A DNA stretch of 64,000 bases, from the NCBI RefSeq assembly GCF_003344625.1, contig NZ_QPKJ02000002.1:248001-312000 (forward strand), written 5' to 3'. This DNA is from Solirubrobacter deserti (GTDB lineage Bacteria; Actinomycetota; Thermoleophilia; Solirubrobacterales; Solirubrobacteraceae). Shown here piece by piece: positions 53,120 through 62,201 of the stretch. Made by a program: the position numbers and the translations under genes. The notes under the pieces are model-generated. The model saw only the letters and a list, made by a program, of their open reading frames with translations. It made no database searches and was not told the DNA's origin. Every line of letters begins with the position of its first letter. The stretch's first letter is position 1.

Positions 53120-53780
53120 CAGCGGCTGCGCGCGCAGAACGCACCGCTCTCGGCAAGGTCGCGCGCCGGCTGCAGTGGCGCAGCATCGACTTCGCGGCGC
53201 TGGCGCGTGAGGCGCTGCCCGAGCGGGCGGACGTGATCGAGCGCGGCGCGCAGGGGATTACCCCGGCCGGAGCGCCGTCTCCACGCGCTCCGAGGAGTTC
53301 CAGACGCTGTGGTGCAGGCCAACCGGCGCGCGCAGCTCGTCGAGTTGCTCGAGGGCGGGCGCTCGGGCCGGCGTGCGGCTGCTGAAGGCCGTGGCGATCG
53401 TCCTGCCCGTGCTCTCGCTGCTGTGCCTGATCCCGCGATCCGGCTCACCGGCTCGTGGCGGCGCGCCGGGATCGGTTTGGCGCTCTCCATGCTCGCGCTG
53501 ATCGCGGCGCCCGCCGTCGGCCGCTCGGCCTACCTGAGCGCGCTCGACCAGGACGTGCTCCCGCACGACGCCGCAGCGGGCATCTTCGATGCGCTCGTCG
53601 CGTCGCTGCGCGACGGCGTGCGGATCGTCGTCATCGCGGCGGCGCTGGTCGCGTTCCTCGCTCTGGTCGCGGGTCCACCGTTCCGGAGCCTGCTGATCGT
53701 CGGCGGCGTGCTGCGTTCGATCGCCGCGCTTGGCCTCGAGCCCCGAGAAGCCGTCGCCGAGCAGCTTGGCGCCGACCGGC
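53120..53780 (+). pseudogene. Degraded integral membrane protein gene
   Basis: Pieces of one protein appear in different frames: GKVARRLQWRSIDFAALAREALP then ADVIERGAQGITP; SEEFQTLW; VQANRRAQLVELLEGG; VRLLKAVAIVLPVLSLLCL; IRLTGSWRRAGIGLALSML...RSAYLSALDQDVLP...RIVVIAAALVAFLALVAGP. The order (helical N-terminus, F--LW--ANR-AH-QL motif, two late helices) matches a recurrent actinobacterial membrane protein. At least three frameshifts separate the pieces. Lies between the flippase and the DUF1269 promoter. Boundaries approximate. Confidence 0.6.
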
Positions 53781-53785
53781 GCGCC

Positions 53786-53802
53786 TCATCCGCGCGAGAT
53801 GA
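53786..53802 (+). promoter_or_regulatory. 17-bp stress-regulon dyad, site D (DUF1269)
   Basis: TCATCC-GCGCG-AGATGA (one mismatch; also CCTCATC-N7-GATGAGG with 7-bp arms). Exactly 23 bp later is GATGAT (53826-53831), then 7 nt, then ATG at 53839. Confidence 0.75.
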
Positions 53803-53838
53803 GGCGGTGTCACCCACGCCGCACCGATGATCGAGCGC

Positions 53839-54339
53839 ATGAGCACACTCGTGGCAATCGCCTATCCGGACAAGAGCACCGCCGACGATGTCGTCGCCAC
53901 GCTCAGCCGCCTCCAGACCGAGCATCTGATCTCGCTCGAGGACGCCGTCGTCGTCACGCGCGACGAAAATGGCAAGGTCAAGCTGCACCAGACGAACAAG
54001 CTCGTGGCCGGCGGCGCCGTCGGCGGCGCGCTGTGGGGCGGCCTCATCGGCTTGATCTTCTTCGTGCCGTTGCTGGGCATGGCGGTCGGAGCGGCCACGG
54101 GTGCCGCGACCGGCGCGCTCACCGACGTCGGCGTGGACGACAACTTCATGAAGGAACTGGGCACCAAGCTCGAGAGCGGCGGCGCGGCGCTGATCCTGCT
54201 CGTGCGCAGCGCGACGGCCGACAAGGTCCTGCCGGAGGTCGCGCACTTCGGCGGCGAGGTGATCCAGACGTCGCTGGACAACGAGGCCGAGGAGCGCCTC
54301 AAGCACGCGTTGCAGGCGCGTGAGACGGCCAGCGTGTGA
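53839..54339 (+). CDS. DUF1269 membrane protein
   Basis: 166 aa. TLVAIAYPDKSTADDVVATL, LEDAVVVTRDENGKVKLHQTNKLVAGGAVGGALWGGLIGLIFF, then ALTDVGVDDNFMKELGTKLESGGAALILLVR. Glycine-zipper-like membrane stretch at ~62-100. Family of unknown function frequent in stress islands. ATG at 53839, not the in-frame ATG at 53827, because the latter overlaps the -10-like hexamer of site D. Confidence 0.9.
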   Translation: MSTLVAIAYPDKSTADDVVATLSRLQTEHLISLEDAVVVTRDENGKVKLHQTNKLVAGGAVGGALWGGLIGLIFFVPLLGMAVGAATGAATGALTDVGVDDNFMKELGTKLESGGAALILLVRSATADKVLPEVAHFGGEVIQTSLDNEAEERLKHALQARETASV

Positions 54340-54363
54340 CGTTCGGCCGCAACGACGCTCCAG

Positions 54364-55047
54364 CTACGACAAGCCCGCCGCCACAGCGAACCCCAGCACC
54401 GTGACGAGCCCGGCGATCCGGCCCGCCTTGCGCGCGGCCTCGGGGATCATCGAGTCGACGAGCATCACGAGCAGGGCACCCGCCGCGAAGCCGTTTATGC
54501 CGGCCTCGACGTCCCCGGAGGTGGCGTCGGCGACGGCGAAGCCGGCGAGCGAGGCGAGCGCGCACAGGACGGCGACCGCGCCCCACATGCGCATGATCGT
54601 GCCCGGCGAGCGGCGCGCCTGGCGCAGGTCGCTCGAGGCACCGATGGCCTCGGGCAGGTTGGAGACGAAGATCGCGGCGAGCAGGCTGATCGAGATGCCC
54701 TCGCCGGACGCCAGCCCGATGCCGAGCACCGCCTGCTCGGGGATGCCGTCGAGCAGCGCGCCGAGCGCGAGTGCCGCACCGGCGCCCGGCACCTTCTGCT
54801 CGACGAGCCGGTCGGCGGCGAAGTAGGTCAGCGCGCCGGCCGCGAGCCCGAGCGCGACGGGCACGCCGCCGGCCAGCTTCAACCCCTCCTCGAACAGGTC
54901 GAAGGACACGGCGCTGATCAGCGCGCCCGCGCCGAACGCCAGCACCGCGCCGACGAGCTTGTCCGGCCACTCGCGCGCGATCCCGAGCAGCCCACCGATG
55001 ACGAGCGAGGCGGCGGCGACGGCGCCCCAGACGAGCGCGCCGGTCAG
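54364..55047 (-). CDS. ZIP-family metal transporter, apparent CTG start
   Basis: 227 aa. GAGALISAVSFDLFEEGLKLAGG, ALALGALLDGIPEQAVLGIGLASG (metal-binding D--PE) and FVSNLPEAIGASSDLRQARRS (N-PE) are ZIP core motifs. No ATG, GTG or TTG is found in frame before LTGALVWGA; a CTG at 55047 overlaps the TGA of the upstream gene as CTGA, so reinitiation from CTG is likely. Otherwise about eight helices, typical length. Confidence 0.82.
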   Translation of the reverse strand: MTGALVWGAVAAASLVIGGLLGIAREWPDKLVGAVLAFGAGALISAVSFDLFEEGLKLAGGVPVALGLAAGALTYFAADRLVEQKVPGAGAALALGALLDGIPEQAVLGIGLASGEGISISLLAAIFVSNLPEAIGASSDLRQARRSPGTIMRMWGAVAVLCALASLAGFAVADATSGDVEAGINGFAAGALLVMLVDSMIPEAARKAGRIAGLVTVLGFAVAAGLS

Positions 55048-55322
55048 CCGAACACCCGCGGCCGGATGTCCTCGCCGCGAGCCGCGAGGTCGCCGAGGTC
55101 GGCGATGAACGCGAGCATGTTCACGTCGGGCGGGCTGACCTCGATCGTGTTCCGTAAGCCGGACGAGCGCGCGCCGAGCGCGATGCCGACGAGGCGCGCG
55201 ATCAGGTCGTCGGCGGCCTCTTGGAGGGAGAAGCCCACCCCATAGGTCAACCCGGCGAGGGTCAAATGACAACGGCCGGCGGATTCGCGCAACGAGAGCG
55301 CCGGCGACCAAACATCAGACAC
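55044..55322 (-). CDS. Hypothetical protein coupled to the ZIP transporter
   Basis: 92 aa, GTG at 55322. CHLTLAGLTYGVGFSLQEAADDLIARLVGIALG then IEVSPPDVNMLAFIADLGDLAARGEDIRPRVFG. Helical, no membrane segment, no family I can name. Divergent from the CoA-transferase gene, 84 bp apart. Start is uncertain (TTG codons lie at LTLAG). Confidence 0.5.
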   Translation of the reverse strand: MSDVWSPALSLRESAGRCHLTLAGLTYGVGFSLQEAADDLIARLVGIALGARSSGLRNTIEVSPPDVNMLAFIADLGDLAARGEDIRPRVFG

Positions 55323-55406
55323 AGCGATTGTGGTTGCCCGGTTCGGTCGCCGGCGACACACATCGGCATCGCTCCCGCGCACACGCCCGCCCGTGAGAAT
55401 GTCCCC

Positions 55407-56528
55407 ATGGGACCTCTCCACGGCGTCAAGGTGATCGAGATCGCGAGCATCGGCCCCGGGCCGTTCGCGGCGATGCTGCTCGCGGACCTCGGCGCCGACG
55501 TGGTCCGCATCGACCGAGCGGGCGGCGCCGGCAACCCGCTCGGGGAGGGCGCGTGGAACTTCATGCACCGCGGGCGGCGCTCGGCCGCGGTGGACCTCAA
55601 GCACGCCGACGGCCGTGAGCTGATCCTGCGGCTGTGCGAGCGCACGGACGCGCTGATCGAGGGCTTCCGCCCGGGCGTCATGGAGCGGCTCGGCCTCGGG
55701 CCGGACACGGTGGCGGCGCGCAACCCGCGGCTCGTCTACGGGCGCATGACCGGCTACGGCCAGGACGGGCCGATGGCGCACGTCGCCGGCCACGACATCA
55801 ACTACATCGCGATCGCGGGCGTGCTCGGCGCGATGGGGCGGACGGGGGAGCGGCCGCCGATCCCGCTCAACCTCGTCGCCGACTTCGGTGGCGGCGGGAT
55901 GCTGCTCGCGCTCGGCGTCGTGAGCGCGGTGCTGGAGGCGCGCACCTCCGGGCAGGGCCAGGTCGTGGACGCCGCGATGGTCGAGGGGAGCGCGTTGCTG
56001 GCGACGATGTTCCACGCCATGCGCGCGGCCGGCCTGTGGAGCGACACACCCGGCACGAACCTGCTCGACTCGGGCGCGCCGTTCTACGAGGTCTACGCGA
56101 CCAGCGACGGCGGGCACGTGGCCGTCGGAGCGCTCGAGCCGCAGTTCTACGCGACGCTGCTGCGGCTGCTGGAGCTCGAGGACATGCCCCAGTGGGAGCG
56201 GGCGCGCTGGCCCGAGTACAAGCAGCGCTTCGCCGCCGTGTTCGCCACCCGTACGCGGGACGAGTGGGCGGCGCGGCTGGAAGGCGAGGACGCGTGCGCG
56301 ACCGCCGTGCTCGCCCTCCACGAGGCGCCGCACCATCCCCACAACGTCGCCCGCGGCACGTTCACCGACTTCGGCCCCGCACCGGCGCCGCGCTTCTCCC
56401 GCACCCCTGCGGCGATCTCACGTCCCCCCGCCGAACCCGGCGCCGACACCGATGCCGTCCTCGCCGACTGGGGCATCGAGGACGTCGCCGCCCTGCGCGC
56501 TGCCGGCGCCGTCAGCGGGCCGGGGTGA
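55407..56528 (+). CDS. CaiB/BaiF-family CoA transferase (alpha-methylacyl-CoA racemase-like)
   Basis: 373 aa. PLHGVKVIEIASIGPGPFAAMLLADLGADVVRIDR, RSAAVDLKHADGREL, DALIEGFRPGVMERLGLGP, RLVYGRMTGYGQDGPMAHVAGHDINYIA, QVVDAAMVEG. The GHDINY segment and PLNLVADFGGGG favour the racemase (Amacr/Mcr) branch, with His and Asp in the active site. Epimerises 2-methylacyl-CoA esters. ATG at 55407. Confidence 0.88.
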   Translation: MGPLHGVKVIEIASIGPGPFAAMLLADLGADVVRIDRAGGAGNPLGEGAWNFMHRGRRSAAVDLKHADGRELILRLCERTDALIEGFRPGVMERLGLGPDTVAARNPRLVYGRMTGYGQDGPMAHVAGHDINYIAIAGVLGAMGRTGERPPIPLNLVADFGGGGMLLALGVVSAVLEARTSGQGQVVDAAMVEGSALLATMFHAMRAAGLWSDTPGTNLLDSGAPFYEVYATSDGGHVAVGALEPQFYATLLRLLELEDMPQWERARWPEYKQRFAAVFATRTRDEWAARLEGEDACATAVLALHEAPHHPHNVARGTFTDFGPAPAPRFSRTPAAISRPPAEPGADTDAVLADWGIEDVAALRAAGAVSGPG

Positions 56529-56586
56529 GTACGAAACCTGGCGTGGGTGGGTATCCCGAGAGGTGCAAGCGACCCTGGGAGGAACC

Positions 56587-57009
56587 ATGGCCAAGACCGC
56601 ACGCGAGGTCATGTCGGGCGGCGCCGAGTGCATCGGCGAGAACGACACGGTGCTCGACGCCGCCAAGCGGCTCGCGGAGCTCGACGTCGGCGCGATGCCG
56701 ATCTGCGGGGAGGACAACCGCCTGAAGGGCATGCTGACCGACCGCGACATCGTGGTGAAGGTGCTCGCCCAGGGCAAGGACCCCGCGTCCACGAAGGCGG
56801 GCGAGCTCGGCGAGGGCAAGCCGGTCACGATCGGCGCCGACGACTCCGTCGACGAGGCGCTCAAGACGATGTCGCAGCACGCCGTCCGCCGGCTCCCCGT
56901 GATCGACGGGCACGACCTGATCGGGATCGTCAGCCAGGCCGACCTCGCCAAGAACATCGACGAGGAGAAGGTCGGCGACCTGGTCGAGGCGATTTCCGCG
57001 GCTCCGTAA
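56587..57009 (+). CDS. CBS-domain-pair protein
   Basis: 140 aa with two CBS domains: AREVMSGGAECIGENDTVLDAAKRLAELDVGAMPICGEDNRLKGMLTDRDIVVKV and PVTIGADDSVDEALKTMSQHAVRRLPVIDGHDLIGIVSQADLAK. Stand-alone CBS pairs bind adenosyl ligands and regulate partners. GGGAGG Shine-Dalgarno 6 nt before the ATG. Its 3' end overlaps the MFS gene on the other strand by 80 bp. Confidence 0.92.
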   Translation: MAKTAREVMSGGAECIGENDTVLDAAKRLAELDVGAMPICGEDNRLKGMLTDRDIVVKVLAQGKDPASTKAGELGEGKPVTIGADDSVDEALKTMSQHAVRRLPVIDGHDLIGIVSQADLAKNIDEEKVGDLVEAISAAP

Positions 57010-58108
57010 GCCGTCCGGCGGCGACCAGCGCGGCGCCCACCAGCACCAACAGGCCGAGCGCGAGTGACAGGCTGCTCGCCTCGGCCAGCGCGCCGATCAG
57101 CGGCGGACCCGTGAACGAGCCGAGGTAGCCGACGGTCGTCACAGCGGCGATCGCGACCCCGGGCGGGACGCCGGCGGAAGCCGGCGCGGCGCCCAGGATG
57201 GTGGGCGCGAGCGGCGCCAGGCCGAGCCCGAGGAGCGCCCAGCCGGTGAGGCTCAGCACCGCGCTCGGCGCGACGATCGCGACCAGCGCGCCGACGGCGG
57301 CGACCGCGCCGCCGAGCTGGACCACACGCGCGCGGCCGAGGCGCTCCACCAGCGCGTCGCCCGGCAGGCGGCCGAGCGCGAGCGCGAAGGCGAATACGGT
57401 GAACGCCGCGGCCGCGAGCCCCGCGGACGCCTCCCGCACCTCGCGCATGTGCACCGCGCTCCAGTTGAACGCGGCGCCGTCGAGCAGGAACGCGCAGAAC
57501 GCGAGGGCGCCGAGCGCCAGCAGGCGCCCGCTGGGCCGGGCGAACGCGCGGCCCTCGAGGCGCTTCTCGCGCACGAGGAACCGCGTGGCGAGCAGCGCCG
57601 CGGCCATGCCGGCGGCGGCGATCGCCGCGAAGTGCCACTCGACGCCGATGCCGGCGGCCGCGGCCGCCGTACCCACCAGCCCGCCGAGCGCGAGCCCGAG
57701 CGGGTGGCCGGCGTGCAGGCGCGACAGCACGGGCCGCGCCAGGCGCCGCTCGAGCTCGACGCCCTGCGCGTTCATGGCCACATCGACGATGCTCGTGGCG
57801 CAGGCCATCACGCCCAGCGCCAGCGCGAGCGCGCCCAGCCCGGGCGCCACGGCGGTCGCGAACAGCGCGGGCGGGAAGACGGCGAAGCCGCTCCGCAGCG
57901 CCGACGGGCTTCCGATGCGCGCGGTCAGCCAGCCGCCGAGCGGGAGCCCGATGACCGCGCCGCCTTCGAGCCCGAGCACCGCCAGCCCGAACTCGCCCGA
58001 GGACAGCGACAGCTCGTCCTTGATCGCCGGGATCCGCGTCGCCCAGGCGGCGTAAACCCAGCCGACGGCGAAGAAGATCAGCGTGGTGGCGATGCGCGCG
58101 CCGCGCAC
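56930..58108 (-). CDS. MFS transporter
   Basis: 392 aa from GTG 58108; about twelve helices. IFFAVGWVYAAWATRIPAIKDELSLSSGEFGLAVLGLEGGAVIGLPLGGWLTARIG is the YbjJ-like MFS start. C-terminal polar tail (TEPRKSPRPGRRPSPRRCSW) is opposite the CBS gene. GTG at 58108 chosen because the longer start at 58156 would overlap the divergent ThDP gene and the dyad at 58113. Substrate unknown. Confidence 0.83.
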   Translation of the reverse strand: MRGARIATTLIFFAVGWVYAAWATRIPAIKDELSLSSGEFGLAVLGLEGGAVIGLPLGGWLTARIGSPSALRSGFAVFPPALFATAVAPGLGALALALGVMACATSIVDVAMNAQGVELERRLARPVLSRLHAGHPLGLALGGLVGTAAAAAGIGVEWHFAAIAAAGMAAALLATRFLVREKRLEGRAFARPSGRLLALGALAFCAFLLDGAAFNWSAVHMREVREASAGLAAAAFTVFAFALALGRLPGDALVERLGRARVVQLGGAVAAVGALVAIVAPSAVLSLTGWALLGLGLAPLAPTILGAAPASAGVPPGVAIAAVTTVGYLGSFTGPPLIGALAEASSLSLALGLLVLVGAALVAAGRLTEPRKSPRPGRRPSPRRCSWRGRPG

Positions 58109-58112
58109 ACTT

Positions 58113-58127
58113 GTGGGTAGTTCCCAC
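58113..58127. promoter_or_regulatory. Dyad between MFS and ThDP-enzyme genes
   Basis: GTGGG-TAGTT-CCCAC, 5-bp arms, in the 22-bp space between divergent starts 58108 and 58131. Position suggests a shared operator; no cognate regulator is adjacent. Confidence 0.4.
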
Positions 58128-58130
58128 TCA

Positions 58131-59906
58131 ATGGCAGAAACAGTGGGCGCGCACATCCTCGAGCGGCTGCACGGGCACGGCGTCCGGCTCGTCTACGGCT
58201 ATCCCGGCGACGGCATCAACGGCATCCTGGGCGCATTCCACGACGCCGAGCTGGAGTTCGTGCAGGCCGCGCACGAGGAGCTGAGCGCGTTCATGGCGAC
58301 CGCGCACGCGAAGTTCTCCGGCGACGTCGGCGTCTGCCTCGCGACCAGCGGCCCGGGCGCGATCCACCTGCTCAACGGCCTCTATGACGCCAAGCTCGAC
58401 CACCAGCCCGTGGTCGCGATCGTCGGCCAGCAGAAGACGATCTCGCTCGGCTCCAACTACCAGCAGGAAGTGGACCTGCAGACGCTGTTCAAGGACGTCG
58501 CGAGCGAGTACGTGCAGACGGTGATGGCGCCCGCGCAGGTCACGCACGTGATCGACCGCGCGGTGCAGATCGCCCGCGCGACGCGCTCGGTGACCGCCGT
58601 GATCATCCCGTCTGACATCCAGGAGGAGGCCTACGAGGCGCCCCCGCGCGAGCACGGCGCGACGTTCTCCGGCGGCTCGGTGCCGCGCCCGCGCGTGCTC
58701 CCGCAGCGCGAGGACCTCCAGCGCGCGGCCGAGGTCCTCAACGCCGGCGAGCGCGTCGCGGTGCTCGTGGGCGCGGGCGCGCGGGAGGCGGCGCAGGAGC
58801 TCGAGGAGCTGGCCGAGCTCCTCGGTGCGGGCGTGGCGAAGGCACTCAACGGCAAGGACGTGCTCCCGGACGACCTCCCGTACGTGACGGGCTCGATCGG
58901 CCTGCTCGGCACCAAGCCCAGCGACGTGCTGATGCAGGAGTGCGACACGCTGCTGATGGTGGGCTCGAGCTTCCCGTACAGCGAGTGGCTGCCCGAGCCG
59001 GGCCAGGCGCGCGGCGTGCAGATCGACCTCGACGCCACGCGGCTCGGCATCCGCTACCCGATGGAGGTCAACCTCGCGGGCGACGCGCGCGACACGCTGC
59101 GCGAGCTGCTGCCGCTGCTGCGGCGCAAGGAGAACCGCGGCTTCCAGGAGCGGATCATGGACGAGGGCGAGCGCTGGCAGCGCATCCTCGACGACCAGGC
59201 CGAGCAGTCGGCGAACCCGCTGAACCCGCTGAAGGTCTTCCACGAGCTCAGCCCGCGGCTGCCGGACGGGGCGATCGTGACCGCCGACAGCGGCTCCTCG
59301 ACGAACTGGTACGCGCGCCACCTGCGCTTTCGGCGCGGCATGCGCGGCGCGCTGTCGGGCACGCTGGCCACGATGGGGCCGGCGCTCCCGTACGCGCTCG
59401 CGGCCAAGTTCGTCCATCCCGACCGGCCCGTGATCGCGGTCGAGGGCGACGGCGCGATGCAGATGAACGGCATCAACGCGCTCATCGACGTGGCCAAGCA
59501 CCGCCACCGCTGGACGGACCCGCGCTTCGTCGTGCTCGTGCTCAACAACCGCGACCTCAACCAGGTCACGTGGGAGCAGCGCGTGCTCGTCGGCGACGCG
59601 AAGCTGGAGGCGTCCCAGGTGGTCCCGGACTTCCCGTACGCGCGCTACGCCGAGCTGCTCGGCTTCAAGGGCATCCGGGTCGACGCGCCCGAGCAGGTCG
59701 GCGCAGCGTGGGACGCGGCGCTGGCGGCCGACGTGCCGGTGGTGCTGGAGGCCGTGACCGATCCTGAGGTCCCGCCGCTGCCGCCGCACATCACGTTCGA
59801 GCAGGCCAAGAACCTCGCGAGCGCGCTCGCCGCGGGCGACCCGGCGCGCCGCCAGATCGTCCGTCAGGCCCTGAAGGGCAAACTGCAGGAGTTCATCAAC
59901 CGTTGA
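58131..59906 (+). CDS. Thiamine-diphosphate enzyme, pyruvate-oxidase/acetolactate-synthase-like
   Basis: 591 aa, three-domain ThDP fold. [40 protein letters not shown] (catalytic Glu), [60 protein letters not shown] and ThDP motif [17 protein letters not shown]...[14 protein letters not shown] (GDG to NN). Resembles PoxB, decarboxylating pyruvate to acetate or acetyl phosphate, but lacks a clear membrane-binding tail. Coupled by TTGA to the GH13 gene. ATG at 58131. Confidence 0.85.
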   Translation: MAETVGAHILERLHGHGVRLVYGYPGDGINGILGAFHDAELEFVQAAHEELSAFMATAHAKFSGDVGVCLATSGPGAIHLLNGLYDAKLDHQPVVAIVGQQKTISLGSNYQQEVDLQTLFKDVASEYVQTVMAPAQVTHVIDRAVQIARATRSVTAVIIPSDIQEEAYEAPPREHGATFSGGSVPRPRVLPQREDLQRAAEVLNAGERVAVLVGAGAREAAQELEELAELLGAGVAKALNGKDVLPDDLPYVTGSIGLLGTKPSDVLMQECDTLLMVGSSFPYSEWLPEPGQARGVQIDLDATRLGIRYPMEVNLAGDARDTLRELLPLLRRKENRGFQERIMDEGERWQRILDDQAEQSANPLNPLKVFHELSPRLPDGAIVTADSGSSTNWYARHLRFRRGMRGALSGTLATMGPALPYALAAKFVHPDRPVIAVEGDGAMQMNGINALIDVAKHRHRWTDPRFVVLVLNNRDLNQVTWEQRVLVGDAKLEASQVVPDFPYARYAELLGFKGIRVDAPEQVGAAWDAALAADVPVVLEAVTDPEVPPLPPHITFEQAKNLASALAAGDPARRQIVRQALKGKLQEFINR

Positions 59907-62182
59907 GTGGGCACCACGCCTCCAACGCCATGTCGACCGGTGAGTTCCAAGCCTTGCACCACGTGAAGCCAGACCCCGAGGGGGATCCGGGCGACCAGCC
60001 CACCCAGGAGCATCAGGCTCCGGAGATCACCTTCGACGAGCAGTTCTATCCGGCGCGCCCCAAGCGCTTCCGGCCCTCCGCGCGGCGCTCGCTGTGGCGC
60101 CGGCGCGCGGATCGCCGGGGCGACGAGGAGATGGCCGACAACCGCGAGTACGTCGAGTGGCTCGTCGAGGAGTCGATGCTCCACGACGCCAACCGGCTCG
60201 CCTCGCAGCTGTCGGGCTCGGGCAGCATGTGGCAGAACCCGTTCGCGCACCCGGACCCGCGCGCGGCCGTCGAGCGCGCGTCGGTGTGGTTCACGGCCTA
60301 CCCGCTGAGCTTCGTCACCGGTCGCGGCGAGTCGTATCTGTCCGCGCTCGCCGACCGCCGCCTGTGGGAGGCGTTCCGCTGGATCGGCATCGAAGGCGTC
60401 CACACCGGGCCGGTCAAGCTCGCCGGCGGCCTCAACGGGCGGCGCCTGACGCCGTCGATCGACGGCCACTTCGACCGCATCTCGATGAACGTGGACCCGG
60501 AGTTCGGAACCGAGGAGGAGTTCCGGATGCTGTGCGCCACGGCCACCGAGTACGAGGGCACGGTGATCGACGACATCGTGCCGGGCCACACCGGCAAGGG
60601 CGCGGACTTCCGGCTGGCCGAGATGGCCTACCAGGACTATCCGGGCATCTACCACATGGTCTCGATCGCGCCCGAGGACTGGGAGCTGCTGCCGGAGGTA
60701 CCCGAGGGACGCGACAGCGTCAACCTCGACGCCGACACCGAGGCCGTCCTCGAGCGCCGCGGGTACATCATCGGCCGCCTTCAGCGCGTGATCTTCTTCG
60801 AGCCCGGGATCAAGGAGACCAACTGGTCGGTCACGCGCTGCGTGAAGGGCGTCGACGGCGTCCAGCGGCGCTGGGTCTACCTGCACTACTTCAAGGAGGG
60901 CCAGCCGTCCATCAATTGGCTGGACCCGAGCTTCTCCGGCATGCGGCTGGTGATCGGCGACGCGCTGCACGCGCTCGCCGACCTCGGCGCGGGCGGGCTG
61001 CGCCTGGACGCCAACGGCTTCCTCGGCGCCGAGAAGAGCGCGGAGGAGGAGCCGGCGTGGTCGGAGGGCCATCCGTTGTCGGAGGCCGCCAACCACTTCA
61101 TCGCGTCGATGATCCGCAAGATGGGCGGGTTCTCCTTCCAGGAGCTCAACCTGTCGATGGACGACATCAAGGTGATGGGCGAGTCGGGCGCCGACCTGTC
61201 CTACGACTTCGTCAACCGGCCCGCCTACCACCACGCGCTGGTCACCGGCGACACCGAGTTCCTGCGCCTTACGCTGCGGATGGCGCTGGACATGGGCATC
61301 GATCCCGCGTCGCTGGTGCACGCGCTCCAGAACCACGACGAGCTCACGCACGAGCTCGTGCACTTCTCCACCGTTCACCGCGACGATCTGTTCACGTGGC
61401 GTGGGGAACAGGTGCGCGGTGAGGACCTCGCCGAGGAGGTCCGCCAGACGCTCAATACGCGGCTGACGGGCGTGAAGGCGCCGTACAACCGCACGTTCAC
61501 GACCAACGGCATCGCGTGCACGACCGCGACGGTGATCGCGGCGACGCTCGGCATCCGCGACATCGGGCTGATCACGCCGGAGGAGCGCGAACGCATCAAG
61601 GACGTGCACCTGCTGCTGGCGATGTTCAACGCGCTGCAGCCGGGCGTGTTCGCGTTGAGCGGCTGGGACCTGGCCGGGATGCTGACCGTGGACGCGGCGG
61701 ACGTCGCCGACCTGATCGCCGACGGCGACACGCGCTGGCTCAACCGCGGCGCGCACGACCTGCGCGGGGTGGACGAGCCGTCCACCGAGGGCCGCATGCC
61801 GGCCGGCCGTTCGCTGTACGGGACGCTGTCCGAGCAGCTCGCCGACCAGAACTCGTTCGCGTCGGGGCTGCGCCGGATCCTGGAGGTGCGGGCTCGCTAT
61901 GGGATCGCGATCGCGAAGCAGATCGACGTGCCGGACGTGTCCAACAAGGCCGAGCTGGTCATGGTCCACGAGCTCACCGACGGCAACCTGCAGATCACGG
62001 CGCTGAACTTCTCGGGCGAGGAGATCACCGGGTCCGTGCGCAGCGAGCACCTCCCGCCGGGCGCACAGCTGACGGGCATGTTCGACGACGCCGACCTGGG
62101 CACCGTCGACGACCTGCGCTCCTTCAGCCTCACGCTCGGTCCGTACGCCGGCCGCTCGATACTGGTGACCCCGGCCGGCTGA
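59903..62182 (+). CDS. GH13 family trehalose-synthase-like/maltose alpha-D-glucosyltransferase-like enzyme
   Basis: 759 aa from TTG 59903 (an ATG at 59930 is possible). N-terminal ~80 residues are charged ([20 protein letters not shown]). A GH13 barrel follows with [16 protein letters not shown], nucleophile Asp in [14 protein letters not shown], acid/base Glu in [12 protein letters not shown], and third carboxylate in [13 protein letters not shown]-terminal beta domain from ~650. Closest to a divergent TreS-like group, not canonical TreS: the usual N-terminal W-YELHVRSF is missing. Likely acts on maltose/trehalose-type sugars; not proven. Confidence 0.75.
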   Translation: MSGHHASNAMSTGEFQALHHVKPDPEGDPGDQPTQEHQAPEITFDEQFYPARPKRFRPSARRSLWRRRADRRGDEEMADNREYVEWLVEESMLHDANRLASQLSGSGSMWQNPFAHPDPRAAVERASVWFTAYPLSFVTGRGESYLSALADRRLWEAFRWIGIEGVHTGPVKLAGGLNGRRLTPSIDGHFDRISMNVDPEFGTEEEFRMLCATATEYEGTVIDDIVPGHTGKGADFRLAEMAYQDYPGIYHMVSIAPEDWELLPEVPEGRDSVNLDADTEAVLERRGYIIGRLQRVIFFEPGIKETNWSVTRCVKGVDGVQRRWVYLHYFKEGQPSINWLDPSFSGMRLVIGDALHALADLGAGGLRLDANGFLGAEKSAEEEPAWSEGHPLSEAANHFIASMIRKMGGFSFQELNLSMDDIKVMGESGADLSYDFVNRPAYHHALVTGDTEFLRLTLRMALDMGIDPASLVHALQNHDELTHELVHFSTVHRDDLFTWRGEQVRGEDLAEEVRQTLNTRLTGVKAPYNRTFTTNGIACTTATVIAATLGIRDIGLITPEERERIKDVHLLLAMFNALQPGVFALSGWDLAGMLTVDAADVADLIADGDTRWLNRGAHDLRGVDEPSTEGRMPAGRSLYGTLSEQLADQNSFASGLRRILEVRARYGIAIAKQIDVPDVSNKAELVMVHELTDGNLQITALNFSGEEITGSVRSEHLPPGAQLTGMFDDADLGTVDDLRSFSLTLGPYAGRSILVTPAG

Positions 62183-62201
62183 CTTCATAGAATCCGCGCC
62201 G

